Shown piece after piece: positions 35,584 through 44,720 of a stretch of 64,000 bases of DNA (the stretch's first letter is position 1; the number at the start of each line of letters is the position of its first letter). The notes below the pieces were generated by a model that saw only the letters and a program-made list of their open reading frames with translations, was not told the origin of the DNA and searched no databases. This DNA is from Oscillospiraceae bacterium. Lineage in GTDB: Bacteria > Bacillota > Clostridia > Oscillospirales > Ruminococcaceae. Position numbers and translations under genes: made by a program. The stretch lies in contig JAGAKZ010000021.1 of the NCBI GenBank assembly GCA_017848115.1, positions 52,365-116,364 on the forward strand. The letters are read 5' to 3'.

Positions 35584-37164
35584 TTATTCGAGAGATGTTT
35601 CTATCTCGGAACTTTTAGCCTTTTCAATCAGCTTGATAGCATTTTTTTCTTCTTTAGTTGCCTCAGCGTTGCATTTGGCCCTTATAGCATATCTCTTTCC
35701 GAGTACACTTTCTATTGCATCACCGAGCATCGCAGCATGTTCCTTGTTACGAAAAAGCGTTATAAAGAAAGGATTATTTGCTATTATAAACAATCCGTTA
35801 CCGTTTACAAAAGCCTTCGAATCCGTAAGGCTTGCGCTTACGGCAGGATTTGTTTCTGAGAATTTTTCCAGTACTTCCGCCCAGTTTGGAACCGGTCTGA
35901 AATCTTTCTGATTGAGTTTTGAAAAATCAACCTGCGGTTCGTCCGGTCTGTTGTATTCGGCTGTAGCTGTTCTGGTAGCTGACGTTGCCGGTACACTCTT
36001 ACCCGATACCGCTCTTGATATCATTTTTTCCATCTCATCAAGTCTGGAACTTAAATCTGCGGGAACAGATGCTGTTTTAGCAGACATTCCCGAAGCAAGT
36101 CTTATTATGCACATTTCGAGTTCTACTCTTTTATTTATAGCCCTTATCATCTTCTCACTGCACTCCTGCATATCCGTAAGATAAGACATTACAGTCTGAA
36201 GGTCTGTCTTCTGGGCAAGTTCTTTTAAAATTTCGATTTCATCGGGCATACATGATAAAAGACTTGTCTGTCCCGGATCTATTTTTATAAGCATTATATT
36301 TCTGAACTGAAAAATAATTTCCTCACAAAGACGTGCCATATCCTTTGAGCCTGAATAAAGCTCGTCTATATAGGCGATACCTTTTTCAGGTTTTTTATCA
36401 AGTATTGAACCGATTATACCAAAAACCTGATCTCTTCCTGCTATTCCGGCTGCCGTTGACACTGTCCGGGTATCTATGTTTTCAGAAAAAGCCATGCATT
36501 GATCGAGGAGCGAGAGTGCATCTCTCATTCCGCCATCAGCCAGCTTTGCTATAAGGAAAGCCGCATCGTCATCAAGCAGGATTTTTTCCTGTGACGCTAT
36601 ATACAGCAGTCTCTTTGCGATATCATCTGCAACGATGCGTTTAAAATCGTACCGCTGACATCTTGATGCTATAGTGGCAGGTACCTTGTGTATCTCGGTT
36701 GTTGCGAGTATAAACTTCACATAAGACGGAGGTTCTTCCATTATCTTGAGTAAAGCATTGAATGCATTTACTGAAAGCATATGTACTTCGTCTATAATAT
36801 AAACTTTATATTTACATCTTTCAGGTGTAAATACTGCTCCGTCACGGAGATCACGTATATCTTCAACACCGTTGTTTGAAGCGGCATCTATTTCTATTAT
36901 ATCGGCCAGTGCGAAATCATCTGCATCACGACAGATATCACACTCAAGGCATGGTGCTCCATCTGATGAATGTTCGCAGTTTATAGCTTTTGCAAAAATT
37001 CTGGCACATGTTGTCTTACCTGTTCCTCTTGAACCTGTAAACAAATATGCATGAGCTGTTTTATTATTTATTATCTGATTTTTCAGAGTAGTCGTAATGT
37101 GTGGCTGAGAAACCACATCATCAAACGTAAGCGGTCTCCACCGTCTGTATAAAGCTGTATACAT
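35584..37164 (-). CDS. dnaX: DNA polymerase III subunit gamma/tau
   Basis: Clamp-loader ATPase, 526 residues. It begins MYTALYRRWRP, and has Walker A GSRGTGKTT at about 45-53, four zinc Cys in CEHSSDGAPCLECDIC, Walker B YIIDEVHML and sensor-1 ATTEIHKVP. The C-terminal 150 residues are the tau-type region. The open frame extends upstream to 37311 but that part overlaps the SRP RNA gene; the ATG at 37164 starts the conserved sequence. No programmed frameshift slippery site stood out, but I did not check every position. Confidence 0.96.
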   Translation of the reverse strand: MYTALYRRWRPLTFDDVVSQPHITTTLKNQIINNKTAHAYLFTGSRGTGKTTCARIFAKAINCEHSSDGAPCLECDICRDADDFALADIIEIDAASNNGVEDIRDLRDGAVFTPERCKYKVYIIDEVHMLSVNAFNALLKIMEEPPSYVKFILATTEIHKVPATIASRCQRYDFKRIVADDIAKRLLYIASQEKILLDDDAAFLIAKLADGGMRDALSLLDQCMAFSENIDTRTVSTAAGIAGRDQVFGIIGSILDKKPEKGIAYIDELYSGSKDMARLCEEIIFQFRNIMLIKIDPGQTSLLSCMPDEIEILKELAQKTDLQTVMSYLTDMQECSEKMIRAINKRVELEMCIIRLASGMSAKTASVPADLSSRLDEMEKMISRAVSGKSVPATSATRTATAEYNRPDEPQVDFSKLNQKDFRPVPNWAEVLEKFSETNPAVSASLTDSKAFVNGNGLFIIANNPFFITLFRNKEHAAMLGDAIESVLGKRYAIRAKCNAEATKEEKNAIKLIEKAKSSEIETSLE

Positions 37165-37207
37165 TCCGAATTCCTTCCTTAAAAAAGATAATAAAAATAT
37201 CCGAAAC

Positions 37208-37315
37208 ATAGGTGTGCAGGCTTGCTGCGGCACACAAAACGGTCCGCTTAATGCTGCTCGGTTCCCCGCCTGACATGGTTCACGGTGTCTCGTTGCACAG
37301 GGCCCGCACACCTAT
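37208..37315 (-). ncRNA. ffs: Signal recognition particle RNA, small bacterial type
   Basis: On the minus strand, AGGTGTGC (37306-37313) pairs with GCACACCT (37210-37217), closing an RNA of about 105 bases. The apical domain shows the expected SRP core: CCGTGAACC, GTCAGG, GGGGAACCGAGCAGC, then AAGCGG. It binds Ffh for co-translational membrane targeting. It lies immediately upstream of dnaX, as the scRNA gene does in Bacillus. A TATAAT-like element is visible further upstream near 37390. No Alu domain is evident, so it is the short form; the exact ends are approximate. Confidence 0.93.
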
Positions 37316-37569
37316 ATTCCGGATAACTCTCTAGACTAAGTAGATGTTAGAGGCTAAGGGCTATTCACCCTCAAAACTTTTATTATTATACCATATATTT
37401 TTTTAAAAATCAATACTTTTTACAAAACATAAATAAAAAAATTTCAAAACAGATTTTCTAAAAAATGCCTCCGCACAATACAACCAGACAAAAATCCACG
37501 TTTTTTTATTGATTTCAAATAACTTATATGCTAAAATATATATATTAATTTACAAGAGTGGTTATTGAT

Positions 37570-38040
37570 ATGGAAAATTCAAACGTAGATATTCACAAAA
37601 TCGAAAATGCTGAATCTATAAAATCAGCACAAACAGATATAAATTTTTCTATAATATTTCGTATTGCTCAAACAGCACTGCTGGCGCTTAACCTTGCTAC
37701 CTCATATTCAGATGAAAAATCAAATCTTTTACGTATATATAGCGGATCTAATTCTTATTTTCACATTATAATACCGGTAATTTTACTGGATCTGATTCTG
37801 ACTGTTCTATGGTCATATTCTAAGAAAATAAATAATATACATTTTGTTATGTACATAGTATTTGGTGGTATTTTTTTAACTCTATACATGATGACAGCAT
37901 CTATAATTGTAACCCCATGGAATCTTTTAGTAGTGTATATATGCCTTCCGGGCTTATGGATTCTGGGGCTCATTCCTTTTATAATCTACAAAAAAGCAAG
38001 TTATAAACTGATGGTAGAAAAAATCCGTTATAAAAAATAA
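37570..38040 (+). CDS. Small membrane protein of unknown function
   Basis: A 156-residue protein with about four hydrophobic helices (near 25-45, 58-80, 85-110 and 115-140) and a charged C-terminal tail. It is not recognised. I chose the ATG at 37570, nine bases after AGAGTGG; a GTG at 37558 is also possible. It is a single gene with a clear terminator. The 240-base gap before it holds the SRP RNA promoter and AT-rich DNA. Confidence 0.62.
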   Translation: MENSNVDIHKIENAESIKSAQTDINFSIIFRIAQTALLALNLATSYSDEKSNLLRIYSGSNSYFHIIIPVILLDLILTVLWSYSKKINNIHFVMYIVFGGIFLTLYMMTASIIVTPWNLLVVYICLPGLWILGLIPFIIYKKASYKLMVEKIRYKK

Positions 38041-38050
38041 CATAATCAAA

Positions 38051-38082
38051 AAGTGTAGCATTTTACCGCTACACTTTTCTTA
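38051..38082. terminator. Bidirectional terminator
   Basis: AAGTGTAGC (38051-38059) pairs with GCTACACTT (38068-38076), with T runs on both strands. It serves the small membrane gene and the convergent symporter gene. Confidence 0.9.
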
Positions 38083-38089
38083 TTTTCTA

Positions 38090-39460
38090 TTAACCTTTAA
38101 AGAAGTTATACATACTTACAAAAAACAGAGCAACTATGATCACAGGCAGAATATAACTCATATAAAAACGCATACCGTTTTTTATCTTTATTCCTTTTCC
38201 TGTATTGGCTTCAGTCATAAATTTATCCCAGCCCCAGCCTTTTTTCGAGGTACAGAATAAAATAAACATCAGCGAGCCTATCGGAAGAATGAGATTGCTT
38301 ACGATAAAATCCTCAAGATCAAGAACAGTAGTTCCTTCTCCGAAAGGTTTAAAACCACTTAAAACGTTAAAACCAAGCGCACATGGCAGAGAAAGCAGAA
38401 ACATGAGTATTCCGTTTATTATACAAGATTTTTTTCTGCTCCAGTCAAAAAGATCCATAGTACATGCCAGTATTCCCTCAAATACAGTAAGAACTGTTGA
38501 AAGTGCCGCAAAACTCATGAAAACAAAGAACAAACTTCCCCACAGTCTTCCGAGCGGTATATTATTAAAAATATTCGGAAGCGTAATAAATATAAGACTC
38601 GGACCGCTGTTTACCTCAACATTATAGGCAAAGCAAGCAGGAAAAATTATAAGTCCCGACGCTACAGCCACAAATGTATCAAGCAAGGCAACACTTACAG
38701 CCTCACCCATAAGTGTACGCTTTTTCTCAATATAGCTTCCGAATATCGCCATAGCTCCCATTCCGAGACTCAGCGTAAAAAATGCCTGATTCATCGCTGC
38801 TACGACCACATTTGCTATTCCGATCTCTTTTATACGGTTTACGTCAGGCAGAAGATAAAATTTCAGTCCCTCTTCTCCGCCGTCCATAAAAATGCTGTTT
38901 ACCGCAAGAACTATCATTATCACAAGCAAAGCTATCATCATTATTTTTGTGATTTTTTCAAGTCCGTTCTGAAGACCTATCGAACAGACAATAAACCCTA
39001 TCGCTACAGATATCCCCATAAACAGAACCTGCATACCTGCCTGACCGAGCATTGTTTCAAAATGCTGTCCTACTCCTGAAGAATCAAGCCCGACAAAGTC
39101 ACCTTTTGCAGTGTCAACAAAATACCGCAACATCCAGCCACACACCGTAGTATAAAACATCATAAGAATATAGTTTCCTATTACAGCTGCTATTCCATGA
39201 AAATGCCATTTACTCCCCTGCGGTTCAAGTTCCTGATACATTTTTGCAGGGCTTTTCTGACTTGCACGTCCAAGCGAAAATTCCATCGTCATTACAGGAA
39301 CACCAAGGACTATCAGAAAAAACAGATAAATAAGTACAAAAAGTCCGCCACCGTTCTGCCCTACCATATACGGAAACTTCCACACATTTCCTATACCAAT
39401 TGCACAGCCCGCACTCAGTAAAATAAAGCCCAGACGACTGCCTAACCGCTCTCTGCTCAT
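38090..39460 (-). CDS. Neurotransmitter:sodium symporter family transporter
   Basis: A 456-residue inner-membrane protein with about 11-12 helices, of the LeuT/SNF type. The family N-terminus is SRLGFILLSAGCAIGIGNVWKFPY, where unwound helix 1 binds sodium and substrate, followed by GVPVMTMEFSLGR. It probably takes up an amino acid with sodium. The ATG follows AAGGAG. It is a single gene. Confidence 0.94.
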   Translation of the reverse strand: MSRERLGSRLGFILLSAGCAIGIGNVWKFPYMVGQNGGGLFVLIYLFFLIVLGVPVMTMEFSLGRASQKSPAKMYQELEPQGSKWHFHGIAAVIGNYILMMFYTTVCGWMLRYFVDTAKGDFVGLDSSGVGQHFETMLGQAGMQVLFMGISVAIGFIVCSIGLQNGLEKITKIMMIALLVIMIVLAVNSIFMDGGEEGLKFYLLPDVNRIKEIGIANVVVAAMNQAFFTLSLGMGAMAIFGSYIEKKRTLMGEAVSVALLDTFVAVASGLIIFPACFAYNVEVNSGPSLIFITLPNIFNNIPLGRLWGSLFFVFMSFAALSTVLTVFEGILACTMDLFDWSRKKSCIINGILMFLLSLPCALGFNVLSGFKPFGEGTTVLDLEDFIVSNLILPIGSLMFILFCTSKKGWGWDKFMTEANTGKGIKIKNGMRFYMSYILPVIIVALFFVSMYNFFKG

Positions 39461-39718
39461 TATTCAAAACTCCTTCATATTTGATATAACCTAATTATAA
39501 CTACAAAATATCCGAATGTCAACGAAATTAATTATCAGGTATATAAACAATGACTATAAATCAGTTGAAAAATTTGTGTACTTTTCAAGCGACCATCCGC
39601 ACTTTTTGCATTGTGAAATCCATTACATTCATAGTATACTTAATATATATGCATTCATACACTTTTAACGGTATATGAATATCAACCCCAATTCAACTCT
39701 TCAGAAAGGTAGTGGATC

Positions 39719-42304
39719 ATGAAAAGTTCGAAACTCTGGAAACACATTGTCGCAGGTGTTCTCAGTATCTCAATGATGAGCAATGTTACTGCTCATATCG
39801 CATTTGCCGATGCAGGTGAAAAACCACCTGAAATTTTTGAAGATGAAATCAAATTCCCCGACCCTGATTCATTTTCGTATGATGACGTAGAAGTAAACTT
39901 TGCCAAAGCACTTCAGTATGTGCTTTATTTCTACGACGCAAATATGTGCGGATATGACAAAGATCCCAAAACAGGTGAAAAAGCAAAAAAACTGGAATGG
40001 CGTGGTGACTGTCATACCGAAGACTACAATATACCGCTCCAGCCAATTGATGAAGAAGGCGCAGACGCAAGATACGGTACAAATCTGTCTCAGGAATTTA
40101 TAGACGAGTACAAAGATATACTTGACCCTGACGGAGATGGATTTATGGACTGCGGAGGCGGATTTCACGATGCAGGTGACCATGTTAAATTCGGCCTACC
40201 AGGTTCATACGCAGCCTCAACTCTTGGATGGGGATATTATGAATTCCGTGACGCATACAAGGATACGGGCACACAGGAACATATGGAAGACGTACTCCAT
40301 TGGTTCAATGATTTTTATATGAAAGGAACATATCTTGACGAAGACGGAAAGGTTCTTGCCTTCTGTTATCAGGTAGGCGAAGGTAAAAACGACCATAACT
40401 ACTGGTGTCCGCCTGAACTTCAGGATTCAAAAATGCTTCTTAACTTCGCAAGACCGGCATACTTCGCTACAGTGGAAACACCGGCTTCGGATATGTGTGC
40501 AGGTGCTGCCGCTTCTCTGGCTATAAATTATCTCAACTTCAAAGATACAGAACCCGAATATGCTGAGGAAAGTCTTGAAAAAGCCATTGCTCTCTATGAT
40601 TTTGCAAGAGAAACTCATAAGGAAGCTGATGACAGCAATGAGGTACTTAGTCTTGGCTATGACGGTGGATTTTATACATCAAGCTACGACTATGATGAAC
40701 TTGCATGGGCTGCAGTATGGCTCAATATATGCACAGGAAATGAAGAATATATAGATCATATCGTATCGGTAGATACATCGGAAGTAACCGAAACAGGCGG
40801 TTACAAATACACAGGATATGTAAAGCGTATAATGGAAACCACAGGCAGTACATGGCAGAATATCTGGGTACACTGCTGGGATACTGTATGGGGCGGAGTT
40901 TTCGCCAAACTTGCACCTATAACAAATAATGAACGTGACTGGTTTATTTTCAGATGGAATCTTGAATTCTGGTCAGGAGAACCACATCTGAAAACAGCAG
41001 GACTTGCTGATGAGATCTGGAATATGGACTATCAGCATGTAAAAGAAATCGATGCAAACGATAAGACATATATCGCAATGACACCGTCTGATTTCTCGAT
41101 GCTCAACGAATACGGTTCATGCCGTTACAACACAGCTGCAGGTCTGTGTGCAATGGTATACAGAAAAGAAACCGCAAAATTTGGTAAGGATGAAGAATAT
41201 ACAGGATTTGCTGACTGGGCAGAAAGACAGATGGAATATATAATGGGTAAAAACCCTATGAACAGACCATACATCGTAGGCTATTCCGAAACTTCCGCCT
41301 GCCACCCGCATCATCGTGCCGCTCATGGCTCAACTACATTCAGCATGGACGACCCTCTTGATCAGACTCATGTACTCTGGGGAGCACTTGTAGGCGGTCC
41401 TGACTCAAAAGACTGGCACAGAGATATAACAAAGGACTATGTATACAACGAAGTTGCTGTAGACTACAATGCCGCTGTTGTAGGTGATCTTGCAGGACTC
41501 TATTACTATTACGGTACAGAAGACATGAAACCTGAAGAAAACTTCCCTCCGAAAGAAGAGCCAAAGACATCTTTCTGGATAGAAGGCAATATCACACAGG
41601 AAAACAATGAACGCTCACAGATAACCGTAAGAGTACACAACGATACAACACAACCACCAAGATATCTGTATACAGAAAGCCTAAAGGCACGTTACTACTT
41701 CGATATAACAGAACTTATAGAAGCAGGACAATCCATAGCCGATGTAAGAACAGAAGTGTACTATGACGAAGTTCAGTCTACCACTGATATGAAAGAATCG
41801 GCAACAGTTTCACAGCCTATTCATCACGAAGGGAATATCTACTATATAGAAATAGACTGGACAGGCACACTTTTCCATGGTTCAAGAGCTCTGCAGTTCG
41901 GTATACTCGTAGGTCAGGACCAAAACTATGAAAGTAACTGGGACGCAACAAACGACTACAGTCGTAAAGGACTTGAACTAAGTGAAGAATTTGGCTACAC
42001 AGACCGTATTCCTGTATACTTTGAAGGCGAACTGGTTTATGGTCATCCTTACGGAGAAAACAGTGATACAGATGACAAAAATGACAAAGAGGATATTACC
42101 TATGGAGATATAAACAAAGATAAAAAAGTTGATCTTACAGATCTTTCAATATTATCATTATATCTTATAGGTGACTATACACTTGACAGCACACAGAAAA
42201 AAGTTGCTGACGTATCAGGTGACGGAAACCTGAATATAGCAGACCTTGCACATTTCAAACAGTATATTTCACATGACGAAGGTATTGTATTAGGTCCGCA
42301 GTAA
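39719..42304 (+). CDS. GH9 endoglucanase with CBM3 and type I dockerin
   Basis: A secreted 861-residue cellulase. The signal peptide covers residues 1-30. The GH9 catalytic domain (about 55-605) has DAGDHVKFG (Asp151 and catalytic-base Asp154), the HPHHRAAHG signature (529-537) and the acid Glu578 in YVYNEVAVDYNA. A CBM3 (type c) follows at about 616-780, beginning FWIEGNITQEN, the arrangement that makes such GH9 enzymes processive. The dockerin lies at about 796-855, with DINKDKKVDLTDL and DVSGDGNLNIADL; it is close to that of the GH16 enzyme, so the same cohesin is likely. A loop DPDGDGFMD (136-144) may bind calcium. GAAAGG precedes the ATG. Confidence 0.96.
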   Translation: MKSSKLWKHIVAGVLSISMMSNVTAHIAFADAGEKPPEIFEDEIKFPDPDSFSYDDVEVNFAKALQYVLYFYDANMCGYDKDPKTGEKAKKLEWRGDCHTEDYNIPLQPIDEEGADARYGTNLSQEFIDEYKDILDPDGDGFMDCGGGFHDAGDHVKFGLPGSYAASTLGWGYYEFRDAYKDTGTQEHMEDVLHWFNDFYMKGTYLDEDGKVLAFCYQVGEGKNDHNYWCPPELQDSKMLLNFARPAYFATVETPASDMCAGAAASLAINYLNFKDTEPEYAEESLEKAIALYDFARETHKEADDSNEVLSLGYDGGFYTSSYDYDELAWAAVWLNICTGNEEYIDHIVSVDTSEVTETGGYKYTGYVKRIMETTGSTWQNIWVHCWDTVWGGVFAKLAPITNNERDWFIFRWNLEFWSGEPHLKTAGLADEIWNMDYQHVKEIDANDKTYIAMTPSDFSMLNEYGSCRYNTAAGLCAMVYRKETAKFGKDEEYTGFADWAERQMEYIMGKNPMNRPYIVGYSETSACHPHHRAAHGSTTFSMDDPLDQTHVLWGALVGGPDSKDWHRDITKDYVYNEVAVDYNAAVVGDLAGLYYYYGTEDMKPEENFPPKEEPKTSFWIEGNITQENNERSQITVRVHNDTTQPPRYLYTESLKARYYFDITELIEAGQSIADVRTEVYYDEVQSTTDMKESATVSQPIHHEGNIYYIEIDWTGTLFHGSRALQFGILVGQDQNYESNWDATNDYSRKGLELSEEFGYTDRIPVYFEGELVYGHPYGENSDTDDKNDKEDITYGDINKDKKVDLTDLSILSLYLIGDYTLDSTQKKVADVSGDGNLNIADLAHFKQYISHDEGIVLGPQ

Positions 42305-42313
42305 AAAAATATC

Positions 42314-42356
42314 AGCCGGAAAATCATTTGTTCAATAAGATTTTCCGGCTTTTATA
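42314..42356 (+). terminator. Terminator of the GH9 gene
   Basis: AGCCGGAAAATC pairs perfectly with GATTTTCCGGCT (42339-42350), followed by TTTATATTT. Confidence 0.9.
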
Positions 42357-42485
42357 TTTATATCTGTTTATGTGTAACGTTGACTTTTTGTGTGATCTAT
42401 GATAAAATCAAATTTGTAAAAACCTGTTCAGTGGCTGAAAATATATTTGTAAGCTACTGATTTTTATTATGTGAGGTGTATTGAA

Positions 42486-43361
42486 ATGACATATGAAGAT
42501 TTCAGACAAAAAACACTCAGACTTATAAAAGAAAAAAATCTTTATGATCATATAATTAAAAATAACTATAATTTTTCTGATACGGATCTCATAAAAATAG
42601 CTTATGACCTTTCAGAAACCTATGAAAAACGTATGATGCTTATGAACGAAGCAACTATTTTATTTAACGGAAGAGCTGCCGAATTTGCAAGACATATCAT
42701 ACAGGACATGAAAAAAATCGAGAATATTTTTTATGAGAAAAGTGATGAATGTGTTTATGAATTGCATATAACCGACAAGCCGGGAGCTTATACTGAAAGA
42801 TACTTATGTAATTCTATGCCGTCGGCACTCAAAACTTTAAAATGGTTCTGCAAGCACTATGATATCACACTTGACGAAAAATCAGAAATTTCTGTATACA
42901 AAAGACGTATTATCACAGAAGATGCCGAACCTGACGAAGATATTGTCGCCGAAGTTTATCTTGACCATAAAATAAATGCTGTTTCATATTATGCACAGGA
43001 TCTTTCTGTCGGCAGAGTTCCTGAAGAAGAATGCATAAACGAATGTAACAACTGCACTGCCGAAAGTCTTTGCGATAATGTAAAATATCCAAGAATAATA
43101 AATGACAGGGATATTGTACAGTTCAGACAGAAATTCAACGATGACGGCTATGGAATCGTGATGTGTTGCTTTGGTTCAAAAACAGTACAGGATTATTATG
43201 TAATAAGAATTCATAAAGATGTATTTTCAGGCGATACATTATATGATCCATGGGATGATCACGTTCATATATCTCCTACTGATATAACAAAAATTTCAAA
43301 AGAAGAACTTCCGTCATCACTTATCGATATATATGAAAAAATTGACGATCTACTAAATTAA
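42486..43361 (+). CDS. Unknown protein with a central cysteine cluster
   Basis: A 291-residue cytoplasmic protein that I do not recognise. The N-terminal part is helical. A central cluster ECINECNNCTAESLC (Cys spacing C-x3-C-x2-C-x5-C) could hold a zinc or iron-sulfur centre, and DDGYGIVMCCFG follows. The C-terminal half has an alternating beta pattern. I chose the ATG at 42486, which has GTGAGGTG upstream; the frame opens at a GTG 15 bases before. It lies 18 bases upstream of the next unknown gene and is probably co-transcribed with it. Confidence 0.68.
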   Translation: MTYEDFRQKTLRLIKEKNLYDHIIKNNYNFSDTDLIKIAYDLSETYEKRMMLMNEATILFNGRAAEFARHIIQDMKKIENIFYEKSDECVYELHITDKPGAYTERYLCNSMPSALKTLKWFCKHYDITLDEKSEISVYKRRIITEDAEPDEDIVAEVYLDHKINAVSYYAQDLSVGRVPEEECINECNNCTAESLCDNVKYPRIINDRDIVQFRQKFNDDGYGIVMCCFGSKTVQDYYVIRIHKDVFSGDTLYDPWDDHVHISPTDITKISKEELPSSLIDIYEKIDDLLN

Positions 43362-43379
43362 ATGAAATGAGTTGACACA

Positions 43380-44264
43380 ATGGCAAATGGAATATATACT
43401 ACTGTAAACTCCAGGGAAGAACTGGCTGAAATGGACGAGAACAGAGATAAAATGCACCAGGTTAAGGTATGGTTTGAAAAGGCAGCTATCATAGAGGCAA
43501 TAGTTATGATTTATCTGTCTTTTGCATCTGTGATTGGTAATTTTGCAGTTATTCTTGGCGTAGTTTATCTGATATTATTAAAAAAGAAGGATGCTAAAAT
43601 CTGCAGAACAGCTGCTTTTATTCACTTATTACTCGCAGTTCTTATAGTAATAACATCAATAGTGTATTGTGTATCGGCATTTACTGCTGGCGCATCGTCA
43701 TTATCGATGCCAAAAGTTTTTTCAGCTATTGTGCCGGAAGAAGCTATCATGAGCAGCGAGGGGAATCAATCTCTCACTGACGTGGCGTTTAAATCTATAA
43801 AAATAATTACAATAATAAATCTCATAATATCATCATTTATGTCATTGTTACCTGTGTGGGTTAGCATGAAATCAATAGATTATTGTATAATGCATGATGA
43901 ATTAAAGGAGAAGAACGGATATCCTGGTTTTTACCCTGATATTGCAGCTGTTCAAAATAAATTTGCAACTTTGGATATGAAGTTATTTGATGAGACAGTA
44001 GAAAAGTTTACTAAAATTTTAACTCCTAAAAAGGAGTCAGAGAACAGTGCAGCAATGAAAGCACTTGTTAAGGAAGCTGAAAATCTCAGGTTTCAAAAAA
44101 CGATTCAGACAGAAAAAACAACTGTACTTCCTCAAAATGAACAGAAAGATTTAGATATTGATTTTATGCCTGAAATAGATGTTCTTCCGGAAATCACTGA
44201 TTCTGATGATTTAAAAAAACTTCCATCTGATAATTCTTTTATGGAAGATGTAAAGAGCTCCTGA
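43380..44264 (+). CDS. Membrane protein of unknown function
   Basis: A 294-residue protein with about four hydrophobic helices between residues 35 and 165, and a long charged cytoplasmic C-terminal tail rich in Glu, Lys and Asp. No family is recognised. The ribosome site is weak. It follows the Cys-cluster protein and ends at a hairpin overlapping its stop codon. Confidence 0.65.
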   Translation: MANGIYTTVNSREELAEMDENRDKMHQVKVWFEKAAIIEAIVMIYLSFASVIGNFAVILGVVYLILLKKKDAKICRTAAFIHLLLAVLIVITSIVYCVSAFTAGASSLSMPKVFSAIVPEEAIMSSEGNQSLTDVAFKSIKIITIINLIISSFMSLLPVWVSMKSIDYCIMHDELKEKNGYPGFYPDIAAVQNKFATLDMKLFDETVEKFTKILTPKKESENSAAMKALVKEAENLRFQKTIQTEKTTVLPQNEQKDLDIDFMPEIDVLPEITDSDDLKKLPSDNSFMEDVKSS

Positions 44265-44287
44265 CAGGCAGCTCTTTTATTTTTTTC
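44253..44287 (+). terminator. Terminator of the two-gene unit
   Basis: AAGAGCT (44253-44259) pairs with AGCTCTT (44270-44276), followed by a T-rich run; the TGA of the upstream gene lies in the loop. Confidence 0.8.
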
Positions 44288-44321
44288 AAAGCAGATTTTT
44301 AATATTTTTTTAAAAAAGGTA

Positions 44322-44350
44322 TTTACAAAGTCATTTATTTGTGGTATAAT
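44322..44350 (+). promoter_or_regulatory. Promoter of tRNA-Pro
   Basis: TTTACA (44322-44327), 17 bases, perfect TATAAT (44345-44350), 18 bases before the tRNA. Confidence 0.75.
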
Positions 44351-44368
44351 TTCTTATGTTAAAAGCAA

Positions 44369-44442
44369 CGAGGTGTGGCTCAGTTTGGTAGAGCGCTACG
44401 TTCGGGACGTAGAAGCCGCAGGTTCGAATCCTGTCACCTCGA
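44369..44442 (+). tRNA. tRNA-Pro (CGG)
   Basis: A complete 74-base cloverleaf. The acceptor pairs CGAGGTG with CACCTCG, the anticodon stem CTACG/CGTAG holds loop TTCGGGA with anticodon CGG, and the T arm contains GGTTCGAATCC. C1-G72 is the usual tRNA-Pro pair. CCA is not encoded. Its 3' end is the attachment site of the following island; a single-base variant of the same 26 bases recurs at 45897. Confidence 0.95.
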
Positions 44443-44444
44443 TT

Positions 44445-44485
44445 AAAGTGTAGATATGCTCAGATGACATATTTACACTTTTTTT
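44445..44485 (+). terminator. Terminator after tRNA-Pro
   Basis: AAAGTGTA and TTACACTTT, with an inner ATATG/CATAT pairing, followed by a T run. It lies inside the island. Confidence 0.85.
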
Positions 44486-44552
44486 GTTATTGTAGCAATT
44501 TACTGAAATATTCTATAGCATAACATAAATCTTAGAAAAACCAAAGATGTTG

Positions 44553-44580
44553 TAAGGGTGGCGTTATGACGTTATCCTTA
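44553..44580 (+). repeat. Flanking hairpin, copy 1
   Basis: TAAGGGTGGCGT, loop TATG, ACGTTATCCTTA: all 12 pairs form if G-U is allowed. Copy 2 at 45759 shows compensated changes. It precedes a T-rich stretch. Confidence 0.7.
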
Positions 44581-44655
44581 TTTTCTTTCTCAAAAGTATA
44601 TTTACTTTAAAAATTAATTTACAACCTTTATGTACAGACAAATAGATTTTTATTA

Positions 44656-44684
44656 TTGATTTATTACTTATAGTATGATATAAT
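44656..44684 (+). promoter_or_regulatory. Promoter of the Abi gene
   Basis: TTGATT (44656-44661), 17 bases, TATAAT (44679-44684), about 37 bases before the TTG start. Confidence 0.65.
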
Positions 44685-44720
44685 ATGACAAAAATATTAG
44701 TAAAATAAGTTGGTGAAATA

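Noticed and set aside
37165-37311. N-terminal extension of dnaX (MCGPCATRHREP...)
   Set aside because: It overlaps the SRP RNA gene, has no family match and no ribosome site. The conserved protein starts at 37164.
37316-37400. A tRNA or a large-type SRP Alu domain before the SRP RNA
   Set aside because: No T-arm or cloverleaf could be drawn and no Alu-type consensus appeared; the region fits a promoter and leader better.
39849-41570. Several minus-strand open frames inside the GH9 gene
   Set aside because: They have no starts with ribosome sites and no family features; they are the antisense shadow of the cellulase.
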